A stretch of DNA of 64,000 bases from Moraxellaceae bacterium (GCA_024234595.1 JACKNZ010000012.1:49338-113337), one strand, 5' to 3'; shown: positions 43,870-53,536, counted from the first letter of the stretch. Numbers and translations are program-made. The notes: generated from the letters alone by a model not told the origin.

Positions 43870-45731
43870 TTAAACGTATTAACTTATTAGAGGCACAGCT
43901 AGCTAACCAAATAGCCGCAGGGGAAGTGGTGGAGCGTCCTGCTTCGGTTATCAAAGAGTTACTCGAAAATGCGATAGATGCAGGGGCAACGCAAATTGAT
44001 ATAAGTATTGAGGAAGGTGGCACACGGCTATTACAAGTCCGCGATAATGGCAGTGGTATTCACCCTGACGACTTGCCTTTAGCTTTAGCGCGTCATGCGA
44101 CCAGCAAAATTAAAGCCTTAGATGATTTAGATGCCGTAGCAAGTTTAGGATTTAGAGGCGAAGCCTTGGCTTCGATTGCATCGGTATCGCGTTTAAGCCT
44201 CACTTCTAGCCATGTTGACACTGGCAAAGCATGGTGTGTGCAAAGCGAAGGCCGTGATATGACCGCCACCGTTACCCCTGCCAGTCACCCACGCGGGACT
44301 ACCGTCACCGTGCGCGATATTTTTTTTAACACCCCTGCACGGCGTAAGTTTTTAAAGTCCGTGACCACCGAGTTTGGCCATATTGAAGAAGTGGTTAAAC
44401 GATTAAGTTTGGTCAATTTTGAGGTGGGCTTTAGCTTACAACACAATGGCAGCAAACGATGGCATTTTAAGCCAGCCCATGATGATGCCGAAAAATTACG
44501 CCGCGTTAGCATTTTGTGTGGTCAAAGTTTTTTAGAGGCTGCAATTCCAATAGATGTTACTCAAACAGGTTTAGCTCTGTATGGTTGGCTGGGTAGTCCT
44601 AGCATGGCGCGTGGCCAAGCCGATATGCAGTATTTTTATGTCAATGGGCGAGTAGTGCGAGACAAAGTGGTTAGTCATGCCATTCGCACCGCTTATCGAG
44701 ATGTGTTAGCTCCTAATCGACACCCTGCCTTTGTGTTGTTTTTAGAGTGTGACCCCTCGGCCGTTGATGTCAATGTTCACCCCACCAAACACGAAGTACG
44801 TTTTAGAGAGCAGCGATATGTGCATGAATTTTTGGCGCGGTCGATTCATAAAGGTTTGGCAGGGTTAAACACTCAGCAAAGCTCAGTCATAGAACAACAA
44901 CTCAGCGAATCAAGCAGCCATCATAATCCTGCTAACATCATTAACCAACAAAGTCCCTTGAGCTTGCCGCCCCAAACGCCCACATTTAATACCAGTTATT
45001 CAAGCCCGAATTATCAAAGTTATACGCAGTACGCGCCACCGTCTTATACTCAAACTAGCCAAGCGCAAGAAGCCATTGCCAGTTATTTAGCCCCCTTGCG
45101 TGATAATGTTGCCAGCACACCGTTGCCTGTAGCTAACACGCCCGATACACCGCCCTTAGGTTATGCCTTAGCACAAGTGCATGGCATTTATATTTTGGCA
45201 CAAAACACACAGGGCTTAGTCATTGTAGATATGCACGCCGCTCACGAGCGTTTGGTATATGAACGGCTTAAACAGGCTTGGCAGCTAGGGCGTTTAGCCT
45301 CTCAGCCCTTATTATTGGCACAAACAGTGGCACTCAGTCGGGCAGAAGCAGATTTGGCCGAACAAGCCAAAGCATGGTTTTTACAATTAGGTTTTGATAT
45401 TGACCGTATTGCCGAAGAAGCCGTTGCGGTACGCGCCATTCCCGCGTTATTACACAAAACCGATTTAACAGCCTTGTTGCGCGATGTATTAGCCGATTTT
45501 AAACTTCATGGCCAGTCGCATCGTATCGAAGAAGCCATTAACGAATTATTTGCCAGTATGGCGTGTCATGGGGCAGTGCGTGCTAATCGTGCTTTGTCGC
45601 TACCCGAGATGAATGCCTTATTGCGCGATATGGAACAAACCGCGTTTAGTAGCCAGTGTAATCATGGTCGCCCTACATGGAAGCAATTTAGTTTGGCCGA
45701 TTTAGATAAACTTTTTTGGCGAGGACGTTAA
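43866..45731 (+). CDS. mutL: DNA mismatch repair protein MutL
   Basis: 621 residues. GHKL ATPase motifs: ELLENAIDAGAT, VRDNGSGI and GFRGEALASI; then NGRVVRDK and VDVNVHPTKHEVRF. A Ser/Gln/Pro-rich linker (about 345-415) leads to the dimerisation/endonuclease domain. The metal-binding motif reads DMHAAHERLVYE (455-466), that is DQHA-x2-E-x4-E with Gln replaced by Met. The other endonuclease motifs ACHGAVRAN, CNHGRPTW and the final FWRGR are kept. Nicking activity is therefore plausible. Coupled to amiB (ATGA) and lrgA (TAATG). Confidence 0.97.
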   Translation: MIKRINLLEAQLANQIAAGEVVERPASVIKELLENAIDAGATQIDISIEEGGTRLLQVRDNGSGIHPDDLPLALARHATSKIKALDDLDAVASLGFRGEALASIASVSRLSLTSSHVDTGKAWCVQSEGRDMTATVTPASHPRGTTVTVRDIFFNTPARRKFLKSVTTEFGHIEEVVKRLSLVNFEVGFSLQHNGSKRWHFKPAHDDAEKLRRVSILCGQSFLEAAIPIDVTQTGLALYGWLGSPSMARGQADMQYFYVNGRVVRDKVVSHAIRTAYRDVLAPNRHPAFVLFLECDPSAVDVNVHPTKHEVRFREQRYVHEFLARSIHKGLAGLNTQQSSVIEQQLSESSSHHNPANIINQQSPLSLPPQTPTFNTSYSSPNYQSYTQYAPPSYTQTSQAQEAIASYLAPLRDNVASTPLPVANTPDTPPLGYALAQVHGIYILAQNTQGLVIVDMHAAHERLVYERLKQAWQLGRLASQPLLLAQTVALSRAEADLAEQAKAWFLQLGFDIDRIAEEAVAVRAIPALLHKTDLTALLRDVLADFKLHGQSHRIEEAINELFASMACHGAVRANRALSLPEMNALLRDMEQTAFSSQCNHGRPTWKQFSLADLDKLFWRGR

Positions 45732-46069
45732 TGCAAGCCATTTTTATTTTATTGCTGTTTCAGTTGGCAGGTGAGGTGCTAGTACGGAGCGCGCATATTC
45801 CCTTATCAGGCGGCATTATGGGCATGATATTGTTATTTGTCTTTTTGCTCATTTATGGTCGCGTACCTGACAGTTTATCGTTTTTCTGTTCTAAATTTTT
45901 GCAACATTTGGCCTTGTTCTTTTTGCCTGTTTCGGCAGGCGTAATTACCTTGTGGCCATTATTTAAACAAGAGGGGATTACCATCGTACTGGTGATGTTG
46001 CTGTCGATGATTGTGCCATTGGTGTTGTGTGCGTGGTGTTTAGATAAACTGTTAAGCAGGCGTATGTAA
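45731..46069 (+). CDS. lrgA: LrgA/CidA family membrane protein
   Basis: A holin-like protein of 112 residues with four hydrophobic segments: IFILLLFQLAGEVLV, IMGMILLFVFLLIYG, LALFFLPVSAGVITL and VLVMLLSMIVPLVLC. The motif HIPLSGGIMGMILLF is typical of the family. The ATG at 45731 overlaps the mutL stop (TAATG) and has GAGG six bases upstream. Forms a two-gene unit with lrgB. Proposed roles are murein hydrolase control or small organic acid export. Confidence 0.88.
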   Translation: MQAIFILLLFQLAGEVLVRSAHIPLSGGIMGMILLFVFLLIYGRVPDSLSFFCSKFLQHLALFFLPVSAGVITLWPLFKQEGITIVLVMLLSMIVPLVLCAWCLDKLLSRRM

Positions 46070-46758
46070 TGGACTTATTAAGCACCCCTCTTGTATGGAT
46101 GACCTTAACGCTCACCGCTTATGAAGCAGGTTTTTGGCTGCATAAAAAACTCAAAGAGCCTGTGTTAGTGCCACCTTTTTTTATTTCTTTGGTGTTGTTA
46201 ATCGCGGTATTGTTACTGGCCGATGTCAATTATCAGCAGTATTTTGTGGGCAATGCTTTTATTCATTTTTTATTGGGTACGTCAACCGTGGCTTTGGCTG
46301 TTCCCTTATATCAATCTTTACCTCGCCTCAAAGCTGCCGCCATGCCGTTATTATTAGTCTTGTTATTGGGGTCGGTATTGGGGGCTGGGCTTGCTTTAGG
46401 CTTAGCGCACTTTTTGGGCTTATCGCATAGCAGTGTGCTTGCCTTTGCTACGCGAGCGGTCACAACGCCAATGGCCTTAGGTATTGCCGAAAAAATTCAT
46501 GCTCCTTTAGCCTTAGCCTCTGCCATTGTCATTGTATCGGGCTTAATGGGCGCGATGTTGGCCGAGCCATTGCTTAAATTTGTCCGTCACGATATGGCTA
46601 AAGGTTTTGCTTTAGGCTTAGCGGCACATGGTATTGGCACAGCACGCGCCTTACAAATTAGCCCAACCGCAGGCGCATTTGCCGCGTTGGGCATGAGTTT
46701 AAATGGGATTCTGACCGCATTATGGCTACCAATTGCGGTAAAATGGGCGTTTTCCTAA
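46069..46758 (+). CDS. lrgB: LrgB/CidB family membrane protein
   Basis: An integral membrane protein of 229 residues with about seven helices. Hallmarks are FLLGTSTVALAVPLYQSL and ATRAVTTPMALGIAEKI, plus AAHGIGTARALQISPTAGAF, typical of LrgB. The start overlaps the lrgA stop (TAATG). The unit is closed by a strong terminator at 46811. No LytTR or LysR regulator gene is adjacent; the genes instead ride behind mutL. Confidence 0.92.
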   Translation: MDLLSTPLVWMTLTLTAYEAGFWLHKKLKEPVLVPPFFISLVLLIAVLLLADVNYQQYFVGNAFIHFLLGTSTVALAVPLYQSLPRLKAAAMPLLLVLLLGSVLGAGLALGLAHFLGLSHSSVLAFATRAVTTPMALGIAEKIHAPLALASAIVIVSGLMGAMLAEPLLKFVRHDMAKGFALGLAAHGIGTARALQISPTAGAFAALGMSLNGILTALWLPIAVKWAFS

Positions 46759-46810
46759 ACAAAAAACGGTAAAAAACTGCCCAAACGAGCTAAAAGTGCT
46801 ATCATATGCC

Positions 46811-46835
46811 AACCGAGTTATGACTCGGTTTTTTT
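46811..46835 (+). terminator. rho-independent terminator after lrgB
   Basis: Perfect 8-bp stem AACCGAGT/ACTCGGTT with loop TATG, running into TTTTTTT. It lies 27 bases before the hisZ start and closes the nnr-to-lrgB cluster. Confidence 0.9.
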
Positions 46836-46861
46836 GTGTCTAGTGTACAGAGTAAATAAGC

Positions 46862-48037
46862 ATGGTTATGCGTGCCGAAACATGGTTACTCCCTGACGGA
46901 ATTCAAGATGTGTTACCGCAAGATGCCCTTCGACTAGAGGCTTTACGGCGACGTTTATTGGATTTATTTGCAAGTTGGGGTTATGAATTAGTTGTTCCTC
47001 CCTTGGTTGAGTATGTCGAATCGCTTTTAACAGGTTCGAGCCATGACCTTGACTTAAAAACCTTCAAAATTATTGACCAGCTATCGGGTCGCTTGATGGG
47101 GGTGCGTGCTGATATGACCCCGCAAGTGGCGCGTTTAGATGCCCATAGTTTAGCCATTAAACATACGGCTCGTTATTGTTATAGTGGTACGGTACTTAAT
47201 ACCACCCCCCAAGCCCTTAGCACCTGTCGTTCTCCAATACAAATCGGAGCTGAAATATATGGTTATGCAGGCGTAGCGGCCGACATCGAAGTTATTCGCT
47301 TAATGCTGCATACCTTGCAACAATCGGGCTTAAAGACGATTCATTTAGATATTGGTCATGTGGCTATTTTTAGAGAATTAGCCAAAGCGGCACAGTTATC
47401 AGCAGAAATAGAACAACAATTATTTGATATTTACCAGCGTAAAAGTTTGCCTGAGTTACAGGCATTAGGTTCGCAACTGCCGTGTGCTGAGTGGTTTATG
47501 GCATTAGGCATACTATCGGGTGATGTCAGCATTATTCAACAAGCACAAACGATATTGAGCGATGCCCCTGCAACAGTCAAACAAGCCTTGGCTGATATGA
47601 GTACTGTCGTAGAGGCCTTACAAGACTTTAGTGAGTGGGTCAGCATCTCGATTGATTTAAGCGAATTGCGTGGTTATCACTACCATACAGGCTTAGTATT
47701 TGCCGCCTATCATCAAACAACGGCGGCTGAAATTGCCAAAGGTGGCCGTTACGACTGTGTGGGTCAAGCCTTTGGTCGTTGTCGTCCTGCCACGGGTTTT
47801 AGTGCTGATTTAAAAGCCTTGGTGTTATCTTTTACAGAAGCTAATAAAACACAAAAAGTGTTTGCACCTGCAATCGCTTCGGTACAGTTGGCACAAAAAA
47901 TTGCGCAGTTACGCACTCAAGGTTATGTGGTAATTCAAGAATTGCTTGATGATAAAACTACCGCTTTGGACTTAGGCTGCCAGTGGCAATTAGTGCCATG
48001 CGATGATGATTGGCAGTTACAAGCAGCGATAGCGTAA
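46862..48037 (+). CDS. hisZ: ATP phosphoribosyltransferase regulatory subunit
   Basis: A HisRS-like protein needed by short-form HisG for the first step of histidine synthesis. 391 residues. WLLPDGIQDVLPQDALRLEA, VPPLVEYVESLLTG and GVRADMTPQVARLDA represent class II aaRS-like motifs; RGYHYHTGLVFAAY follows. It implies a short-form hisG elsewhere. The position before purA is as in Pseudomonas. A second in-frame ATG lies two codons on; either may be used. Confidence 0.94.
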   Translation: MVMRAETWLLPDGIQDVLPQDALRLEALRRRLLDLFASWGYELVVPPLVEYVESLLTGSSHDLDLKTFKIIDQLSGRLMGVRADMTPQVARLDAHSLAIKHTARYCYSGTVLNTTPQALSTCRSPIQIGAEIYGYAGVAADIEVIRLMLHTLQQSGLKTIHLDIGHVAIFRELAKAAQLSAEIEQQLFDIYQRKSLPELQALGSQLPCAEWFMALGILSGDVSIIQQAQTILSDAPATVKQALADMSTVVEALQDFSEWVSISIDLSELRGYHYHTGLVFAAYHQTTAAEIAKGGRYDCVGQAFGRCRPATGFSADLKALVLSFTEANKTQKVFAPAIASVQLAQKIAQLRTQGYVVIQELLDDKTTALDLGCQWQLVPCDDDWQLQAAIA

Positions 48038-48082
48038 GTCTTTAATAATCCTAAACTTTTTACAAATAAGGTTGCAAGTATA

Positions 48083-49402
48083 ATGGCTAAGAATGTGGTG
48101 GTACTTGGTACACAATGGGGCGATGAAGGCAAAGGTAAAATTGTTGACTTATTAACCGACAATGCGGCTGCCGTGGTGCGTTATCAAGGGGGTCACAATG
48201 CAGGACATACCTTAGTTGTTGGCGGTCAAAAAACAGTATTGCATCTCATTCCTTCGGGGATTTTAAGAGAGGGCGTATTGTGTTTGATTGGTAATGGCGT
48301 GGTATTAGCGCCTGATGCCTTATTAAAAGAAATTGCGACCTTGACAGCTAATGGTGTGCCAGTGCGTGAACGTTTGCGTATTTCACCAAATTGCCCTTTA
48401 ATTTTGCCCTATCACTGTGCCTTAGACAAAGCACGCGAAGCCGCCCGTGGCAAAGCGGCCATTGGTACAACAGGTCGAGGCATTGGCCCTGCTTATGAAG
48501 ACAAAGCAGCTCGCCGTGGTTTACGTTTAGGTGATTTGATTCGTGGTGAAGGTTTTGCCGAAAAATTAGCAGAAGTGATGAAGTACCATAACTTCCAATT
48601 ACAGCATTATTACAATGCTGAGCCAGTTGACTATCAACAAACTTTAGATAGCGCGTTGGCATGGGGTGAGCAAATCAAAGACTTGGTGGCTGATGTCTCA
48701 GGTATTTTGCATAACTTCCGTCGTGCTGGTAAAGATTTAATGTTTGAAGGCGCGCAAGGCTCATTATTAGACATTGACCACGGTACTTATCCCTTTGTAA
48801 CGTCTTCAAATACGACTGCAGGTGGCACAAGCACAGGTTCTGGTTTTGGCCCTCTTTACTTGGATTATGTGTTGGGTATTACTAAGGCTTATACCACCCG
48901 TGTTGGTGGTGGGCCCTTCCCAACAGAATTAGTTTATGACGCAGCCAACGATGCAGGTGATGCGATTGGCAAACATTTAGGCGTTAAAGGCCATGAGTTT
49001 GGTGCAACCACGGGTCGTCAACGTCGTTGTGGTTGGTTTGATGCGGTGGTGTTACGTCGTGCTGTCGAAGTCAATTCTATTTCGGGTATTTGTTTGACCA
49101 AACTAGATGTGTTAGATGGTTTAGAGACAATCAAGATTTGTGTTGGCTACAAAGCGTTAAAGCCCGATAGCATTGAATGTATTAGCATTGATGCCGAGTC
49201 ATTTGCTCATGTTGAGCCTATTTATGAAGAAATGGCTGGTTGGCAAGAAAACACAGTAGGCGCAAAAACGCTGGAAGACTTGCCTGCCAATGCGCGTGCT
49301 TATATTAAAAAAATCGAAGAAGTGGTGGGCTGTCCCATTGATATTATTTCAACAGGGCCAGACCGTGACGAAACGATTGTATTAAGACATCCGTTTAATT
49401 AA
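48083..49402 (+). CDS. purA: adenylosuccinate synthetase
   Basis: PurA makes adenylosuccinate from IMP, aspartate and GTP. 439 residues. GTQWGDEGKGKIVDLL at the N-terminus, RYQGGHNAGHT, GTTGRGIGPAYEDKAAR, EGAQGSLLDIDHGTYPFVTS and GVKGHEFGATTGRQRRCGW are all conserved. Follows hisZ by 45 bp, probably in one operon. Its stop shares bases with the convergent rluE stop. Confidence 0.98.
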   Translation: MAKNVVVLGTQWGDEGKGKIVDLLTDNAAAVVRYQGGHNAGHTLVVGGQKTVLHLIPSGILREGVLCLIGNGVVLAPDALLKEIATLTANGVPVRERLRISPNCPLILPYHCALDKAREAARGKAAIGTTGRGIGPAYEDKAARRGLRLGDLIRGEGFAEKLAEVMKYHNFQLQHYYNAEPVDYQQTLDSALAWGEQIKDLVADVSGILHNFRRAGKDLMFEGAQGSLLDIDHGTYPFVTSSNTTAGGTSTGSGFGPLYLDYVLGITKAYTTRVGGGPFPTELVYDAANDAGDAIGKHLGVKGHEFGATTGRQRRCGWFDAVVLRRAVEVNSISGICLTKLDVLDGLETIKICVGYKALKPDSIECISIDAESFAHVEPIYEEMAGWQENTVGAKTLEDLPANARAYIKKIEEVVGCPIDIISTGPDRDETIVLRHPFN

Positions 49403-49974
49403 GGCTTGGTTGTTTTGCGTGAGATGTTGGAGTGATTCACTTCAATCTCACGCCACTCTCCAACCCCTAAACCTCCTACCGACCATTGGCCAATAGCCAC
49501 TCTCACTAAGCGTAATGTCGGAAAACCGACTGCTGCCGTCATCCGCCTTACTTGTCTATTACGACCTTCGCTAATTGTCAGCTCAAGCCAACTGGTTGGA
49601 ATACTTGCTCGATACCTTATGGGTGGATTTCGTGGCCACAACTCAGGGTTGTCAATTTTTTTGGCCAAAGCAGGGGCAGTTAAGCCATCTTTTAACATCA
49701 CGCCACGTTGTAATTGAGCTATCGCATCGGTGTTGATGTCATTATCTACTTGCGCCCAATAGGTTTTAGGTAGCTTAAAGCGTGGCTCTGTAATTCTAGA
49801 GTTTAATACGCCATCGTCAGTGAGTAATAATAATCCTTCAGAGTCAAAGTCCAATCTGCCACAAGGATGAATTTTAGGGTCAGTAAAAAAATCAGCCAGC
49901 GTTGGGCGTTCATCTGTGCGTCTGAATTGACAAAGTACCCCATAAGGTTTATTAAATAAAATCAGACGGCTCAA
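49399..49974 (-). CDS. rluE: 23S rRNA pseudouridine(2457) synthase
   Basis: RluE modifies U2457 of 23S rRNA. The start chosen is TTG at 49972-49974 (read as Met, then SRLILFNKPYGVL), because AGAGGGG lies seven bases upstream; a GTG at 49998 lies inside that leader. 191 residues. Catalytic Asp is in GRLDFDSEGLLLLT; KTYWAQV and EGRNRQVRRMTAAVGFPTLR follow. The position next to icd, divergently, matches E. coli and supports RluE over RluB/RsuA. The stop overlaps the purA stop. Confidence 0.92.
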   Translation of the reverse strand: MSRLILFNKPYGVLCQFRRTDERPTLADFFTDPKIHPCGRLDFDSEGLLLLTDDGVLNSRITEPRFKLPKTYWAQVDNDINTDAIAQLQRGVMLKDGLTAPALAKKIDNPELWPRNPPIRYRASIPTSWLELTISEGRNRQVRRMTAAVGFPTLRLVRVAIGQWSVGGLGVGEWREIEVNHSNISRKTTKP

Positions 49975-50165
49975 GTTAGTCCCCTCTAATAACAACACGG
50001 TAAGCTATCATTATAACAACCCGCAGCTTTTGAGTGAGCAGTTATCATTTAAACTTATACTGTTATTTATTATTAAAATGGGTTTGGTTAACTTTTTTGG
50101 GCGAATAACGATTAACATTAGCAAATATCTTAAACCTTAAAAGGGTATGAGTTTGTTTTGTAATG

Positions 50166-50178
50166 GGATAATTTATCC
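50166..50178. promoter_or_regulatory. palindrome upstream of icd
   Basis: GGATAATTTATCC is a perfect 6-1-6 inverted repeat 40 bp before the icd start, close to the AT-rich TATATAAC stretch. It could be an operator, but nothing identifies a regulator. Confidence 0.3.
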
Positions 50179-50218
50179 TAGATTTTATTGGTCTATATAA
50201 CAAGGGAGAACCTGTACA

Positions 50219-51481
50219 ATGGGTTACCAGAAGATTGTGGTTCCAGCCGATGGCGACAAAATTACCGTAAATGCTGACCTCTCACTGAACGTCCCCAATT
50301 ACCCAATTGTTGCCTATATTGAGGGTGATGGTATTGGTGTTGATATTACGCCTGTGATGTTAAAGGTTGTCGATGCGGCAGTTGCTAAAGCGTATGGCAC
50401 AAAACGTGCTATCTCGTGGATGGAAGTGTACTGTGGCGAAAAAGCAGCACGTTTGTATCCTAATAATAATTATATGCCCGAAGAGTCCTTAGAAGCATTA
50501 CGCGAGTTTGTAGTCAGTATTAAAGGGCCATTAACCACGCCAGTAGGTGGCGGTATGCGTTCTCTTAACGTTGCCTTGCGCCAAGAATTAGATTTGTATG
50601 TTTGTGTGCGCCCAGTGCGTTGGTTTAAAGGCGTGCCTAGCCCAGTGAGCCATCCTGAATTAACAGACATGGTGATTTATCGCGAAAACTCCGAAGATAT
50701 TTATGCTGGTATTGAGTGGAAGGCAGACAGCCCAGAAGCCATCAAAGTGATTAAATTTTTACGCGAAGAAATGGGCGTTAAAAAGATTCGTTTCCCCGAA
50801 GGATGCGGTATTGGTGTAAAGCCAGTTTCTAAAGAAGGCACGCAACGTTTGGTTCGTAAAGCGATTCAATTTGCCATTGATAATGATAAGCCGAATGTGA
50901 CTTTGGTGCACAAAGGCAATATCATGAAATATACCGAAGGTGCATTCCGTGACTGGGGTTATGAGTTAGCGGCCGAGCGTTTTGGGGCAGAATTAGTAGA
51001 TGGCGGCCCGTGGATGAAGTTTAAAAATCCCAAAACAGGCAATGACATTATTATCAAAGACGTGATTGCTGATGCCTTTTTGCAACAAATTTTAATGCGT
51101 CCTGCGGAATACTCTGTCATTGCAACACTTAACCTAAATGGTGATTATATTTCTGATGCCTTGGCTGCCGAAGTGGGTGGTATTGGTATTGCACCTGGTG
51201 CCAACTTGGGTGGTTCTATTGCTATGTTTGAAGCGACACACGGCACAGCACCCAAATATGCTGGTCAAGATAAAGTAAACCCAGGTTCGATTATTTTATC
51301 TGCCGAAATGATGTTGCGTCATATGGGTTGGACAGAAGCGGCTGATTTAATTATTGCAGGTATGCAAGGTGCTATTTCTGCCAAAACAGTGACTTACGAC
51401 TTTGAGCGTTTAATGCCAGATGCAACTTTGTTGCGTTGTTCTGAGTTTGGCGATGCTGTGATTCGTCATATGGATGCTTAA
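50219..51481 (+). CDS. icd: NADP-dependent isocitrate dehydrogenase
   Basis: A dimeric E. coli-type Icd of the TCA cycle. 420 residues. The substrate and phosphorylation loop GGGMRSLNVALRQELDL has Ser115 at the place of E. coli Ser113; RPVRWFKGVPSPVSHPE and YRENSEDIYAGIEW follow; the NADP region is EATHGTAPKYAGQDKVNPGS. AAGGGAG precedes the ATG. Whether an AceK kinase/phosphatase regulates it cannot be told here. Ends at a bidirectional terminator. Confidence 0.98.
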   Translation: MGYQKIVVPADGDKITVNADLSLNVPNYPIVAYIEGDGIGVDITPVMLKVVDAAVAKAYGTKRAISWMEVYCGEKAARLYPNNNYMPEESLEALREFVVSIKGPLTTPVGGGMRSLNVALRQELDLYVCVRPVRWFKGVPSPVSHPELTDMVIYRENSEDIYAGIEWKADSPEAIKVIKFLREEMGVKKIRFPEGCGIGVKPVSKEGTQRLVRKAIQFAIDNDKPNVTLVHKGNIMKYTEGAFRDWGYELAAERFGAELVDGGPWMKFKNPKTGNDIIIKDVIADAFLQQILMRPAEYSVIATLNLNGDYISDALAAEVGGIGIAPGANLGGSIAMFEATHGTAPKYAGQDKVNPGSIILSAEMMLRHMGWTEAADLIIAGMQGAISAKTVTYDFERLMPDATLLRCSEFGDAVIRHMDA

Positions 51482-51496
51482 CTGAATAACACTGGT

Positions 51497-51525
51497 AAAA
51501 AGGGCGCATTAAATGCGCCTTTTTA
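51497..51525. terminator. bidirectional rho-independent terminator between icd and the DAHP synthase gene
   Basis: Stem GGCGCATT/AATGCGCC with one loop base, a T-run on the right (TTTTTATT) and an A-run on the left (AAAAAGG), so it ends transcripts from both sides. The stem is nearly the same as that of tcdA at 24963. Confidence 0.9.
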
Positions 51526-51537
51526 TTGTTTGGTGAC

Positions 51538-52620
51538 TTAAGAAGCAACACGGCGTGATGGTAATACGGCCTGTAGCTTATCGTGCATTTTCAAAATAGC
51601 CTCTTCGGTGGTTTCCCAACTAATACAGCCATCGGTGACCGATTTGCCATATTCTAGTTGGCTTAAATCGCTTGGAATATCTTGACGGCCAAATTTTAAA
51701 TGGCTTTCAATCATCAAGCCTACAATCGACTTGTTACCTTCCAAAATCTGATTGCTGACATTATCCATTACCAACGGTTGCAAAGCAGGGTCTTTGTTAG
51801 AATTAGCATGACTGCAATCAATCATAATATTGTGGGCAATTTTAGCTTTAGTTAGCTCTTTCTCAGCTAAAGTTACCGAAACCGAATCATAATTAGGTTT
51901 GCCATCGCCACCACGTAACACGACATGGCCATAAGCATTACCTTTGGTGTTAACAATGGCAATTTGACCTTTGCTATTGATACCCAAAAAACTATGAGGA
52001 TTTTGCACGCTGAGTAGCGCGTTAATAGCGACTTTTAAACCGCCATCCGTGCCATTTTTAAAACCCACAGGTGAAGATAAGCCACTCGACATTTCACGGT
52101 GCGTTTGGGATTCGGTGGTACGTGCACCAATCGCCGACCACGCAATCAAATCGTGCATATATTGAGGTGACATGGGGTCAAGGGCTTCTGTAGCACAAGG
52201 TAAACCCATTTCATTAAGGTCAATCAATAATTGGCGGCCAATATGTAAGCCTTTTTGAATGTCAAAAGAATCATTCATGTCGGGGTCGTTAATTAAGCCT
52301 TTCCAGCCGACAGTAGTACGCGGTTTTTCAAAATAAACGCGCATTACTAAATATAAAGTGTCTTGAACTTTATCGGCTAATACTTTTAAACGCTGTGCAT
52401 AATCTTTGGCGGCATTTACATCATGAATAGAGCAAGGGCCAAGCACTACAAACAAACGGGGATCTTTGCCGTCTAAAATATTGCGAATGGTTTGGCGGCC
52501 TGTTAATACTGTCTGACGCGCTTGCTCAGAGAGAGGCATTTGCGTCTTTAACATATCAGGCGTAATCAATACTTCTACAGAGCGCACGTTAACATCTTCA
52601 ATTTGTCTATCGGTAGTCAT
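51538..52620 (-). CDS. 3-deoxy-7-phosphoheptulonate synthase (class I, AroF/G/H type)
   Basis: Condenses PEP and erythrose-4-phosphate at the entry of the shikimate pathway. 360 residues. FVVLGPCSIHDVNAAKDYA holds the metal Cys; RVYFEKPRTTVGWKGLINDP, GARTTESQTHREMSSGLSSP, GFKNGTDGG and DCSHANSNK are the class I alpha motifs. Which aromatic amino acid inhibits it is not clear, so I leave the paralogue letter open. Divergent from the YiaD-like gene, with 239 bp between starts. Confidence 0.95.
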   Translation of the reverse strand: MTTDRQIEDVNVRSVEVLITPDMLKTQMPLSEQARQTVLTGRQTIRNILDGKDPRLFVVLGPCSIHDVNAAKDYAQRLKVLADKVQDTLYLVMRVYFEKPRTTVGWKGLINDPDMNDSFDIQKGLHIGRQLLIDLNEMGLPCATEALDPMSPQYMHDLIAWSAIGARTTESQTHREMSSGLSSPVGFKNGTDGGLKVAINALLSVQNPHSFLGINSKGQIAIVNTKGNAYGHVVLRGGDGKPNYDSVSVTLAEKELTKAKIAHNIMIDCSHANSNKDPALQPLVMDNVSNQILEGNKSIVGLMIESHLKFGRQDIPSDLSQLEYGKSVTDGCISWETTEEAILKMHDKLQAVLPSRRVAS

Positions 52621-52859
52621 AATATTCCATCAATAGTGGTTTTAAATAAAGGGGTGATTGTAGCAAAAGCTCATGCTATTGTTGGCATTTGCATGAGGGA
52701 TTTTTTAGGCTATATAAACAGTATAAAAGGATTTTTTGTAAAAGTTGTAACAAAAAATAATTTTTATTGTTTGCTTAATCTGTTAAAAATGCCTTTAGTG
52801 CAGTGTCATTGCATTATTTAGGTGCAAATACTGCGTGAATTTTATGTTGGAGATTAAAA

Positions 52860-53525
52860 ATGCGTTCAATGATGATGACTGCTTTGGCAGCAACAATTGC
52901 GGTAACTGGCTGTACAACTAACCCCTATACAGGTCAAAGCCAAGCAAGTAAAGCAGCATGGGGTGCGGCCATTGGTGCAGTGTCTGGTGCGGCTATTGGT
53001 GCGGCCACAGGTGACAACAAAAAAGACCGTCGTGAGCGTGCTTTACGCGGTGCAGCGATTGGTGGTGTTGTTGGTGGCGGTGTTGGTGCATATATGGATG
53101 TGCAAGAGAAAAAATTACGCGAAAAATTACAGGGTAGTGGTGTGGGTGTTAGCAAAAATGCCGATGGTTCCATTAGTTTAGTTATGCCCGGAAATATTAC
53201 CTTCCCAACAGGCAAAAGCGATATTCGTGGTGACTTTTTTGACACCTTAAATAGCGTCGCCTTGGTATTAAAAGAGTATAACAAAACCACGATTACTGTT
53301 TCTGGTCATACCGATAGCGTCGGCAAAGATGATTTAAACATGAGATTATCTCAAGACCGTGCTAATTCTGTTGCACAATACTTGTCAAGCCAAGGCGTTG
53401 TAAGTAGCCGTATCAATGCCGTTGGTATGGGCAAATCACAACCGATTGCCGATAACAATACCGAAAATGGCCGCGCTCAAAATCGTCGTGTTGAAATTGT
53501 CATCAATGCGCCAGAGTCTGTATAA
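52860..53525 (+). CDS. YiaD-type OmpA-family outer-membrane lipoprotein
   Basis: 221 residues. Lipobox AVTGC with Cys18, then TTNPYTGQSQASKAAWGAAI. A glycine-zipper segment (about 33-78, with repeated GAAIGA and GGVVGGGVGA) precedes MDVQEKKLREKL and a C-terminal OmpA peptidoglycan-binding domain (SGHTDSVGKDDLNMRLSQDR, then NRRVEIVI). Order and motifs match E. coli YiaD closely. It should link the outer membrane to murein. Converges on the arginase-family gene with a hairpin between. Confidence 0.92.
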   Translation: MRSMMMTALAATIAVTGCTTNPYTGQSQASKAAWGAAIGAVSGAAIGAATGDNKKDRRERALRGAAIGGVVGGGVGAYMDVQEKKLREKLQGSGVGVSKNADGSISLVMPGNITFPTGKSDIRGDFFDTLNSVALVLKEYNKTTITVSGHTDSVGKDDLNMRLSQDRANSVAQYLSSQGVVSSRINAVGMGKSQPIADNNTENGRAQNRRVEIVINAPESV

Positions 53526-53536
53526 GGCTTAAAGAT

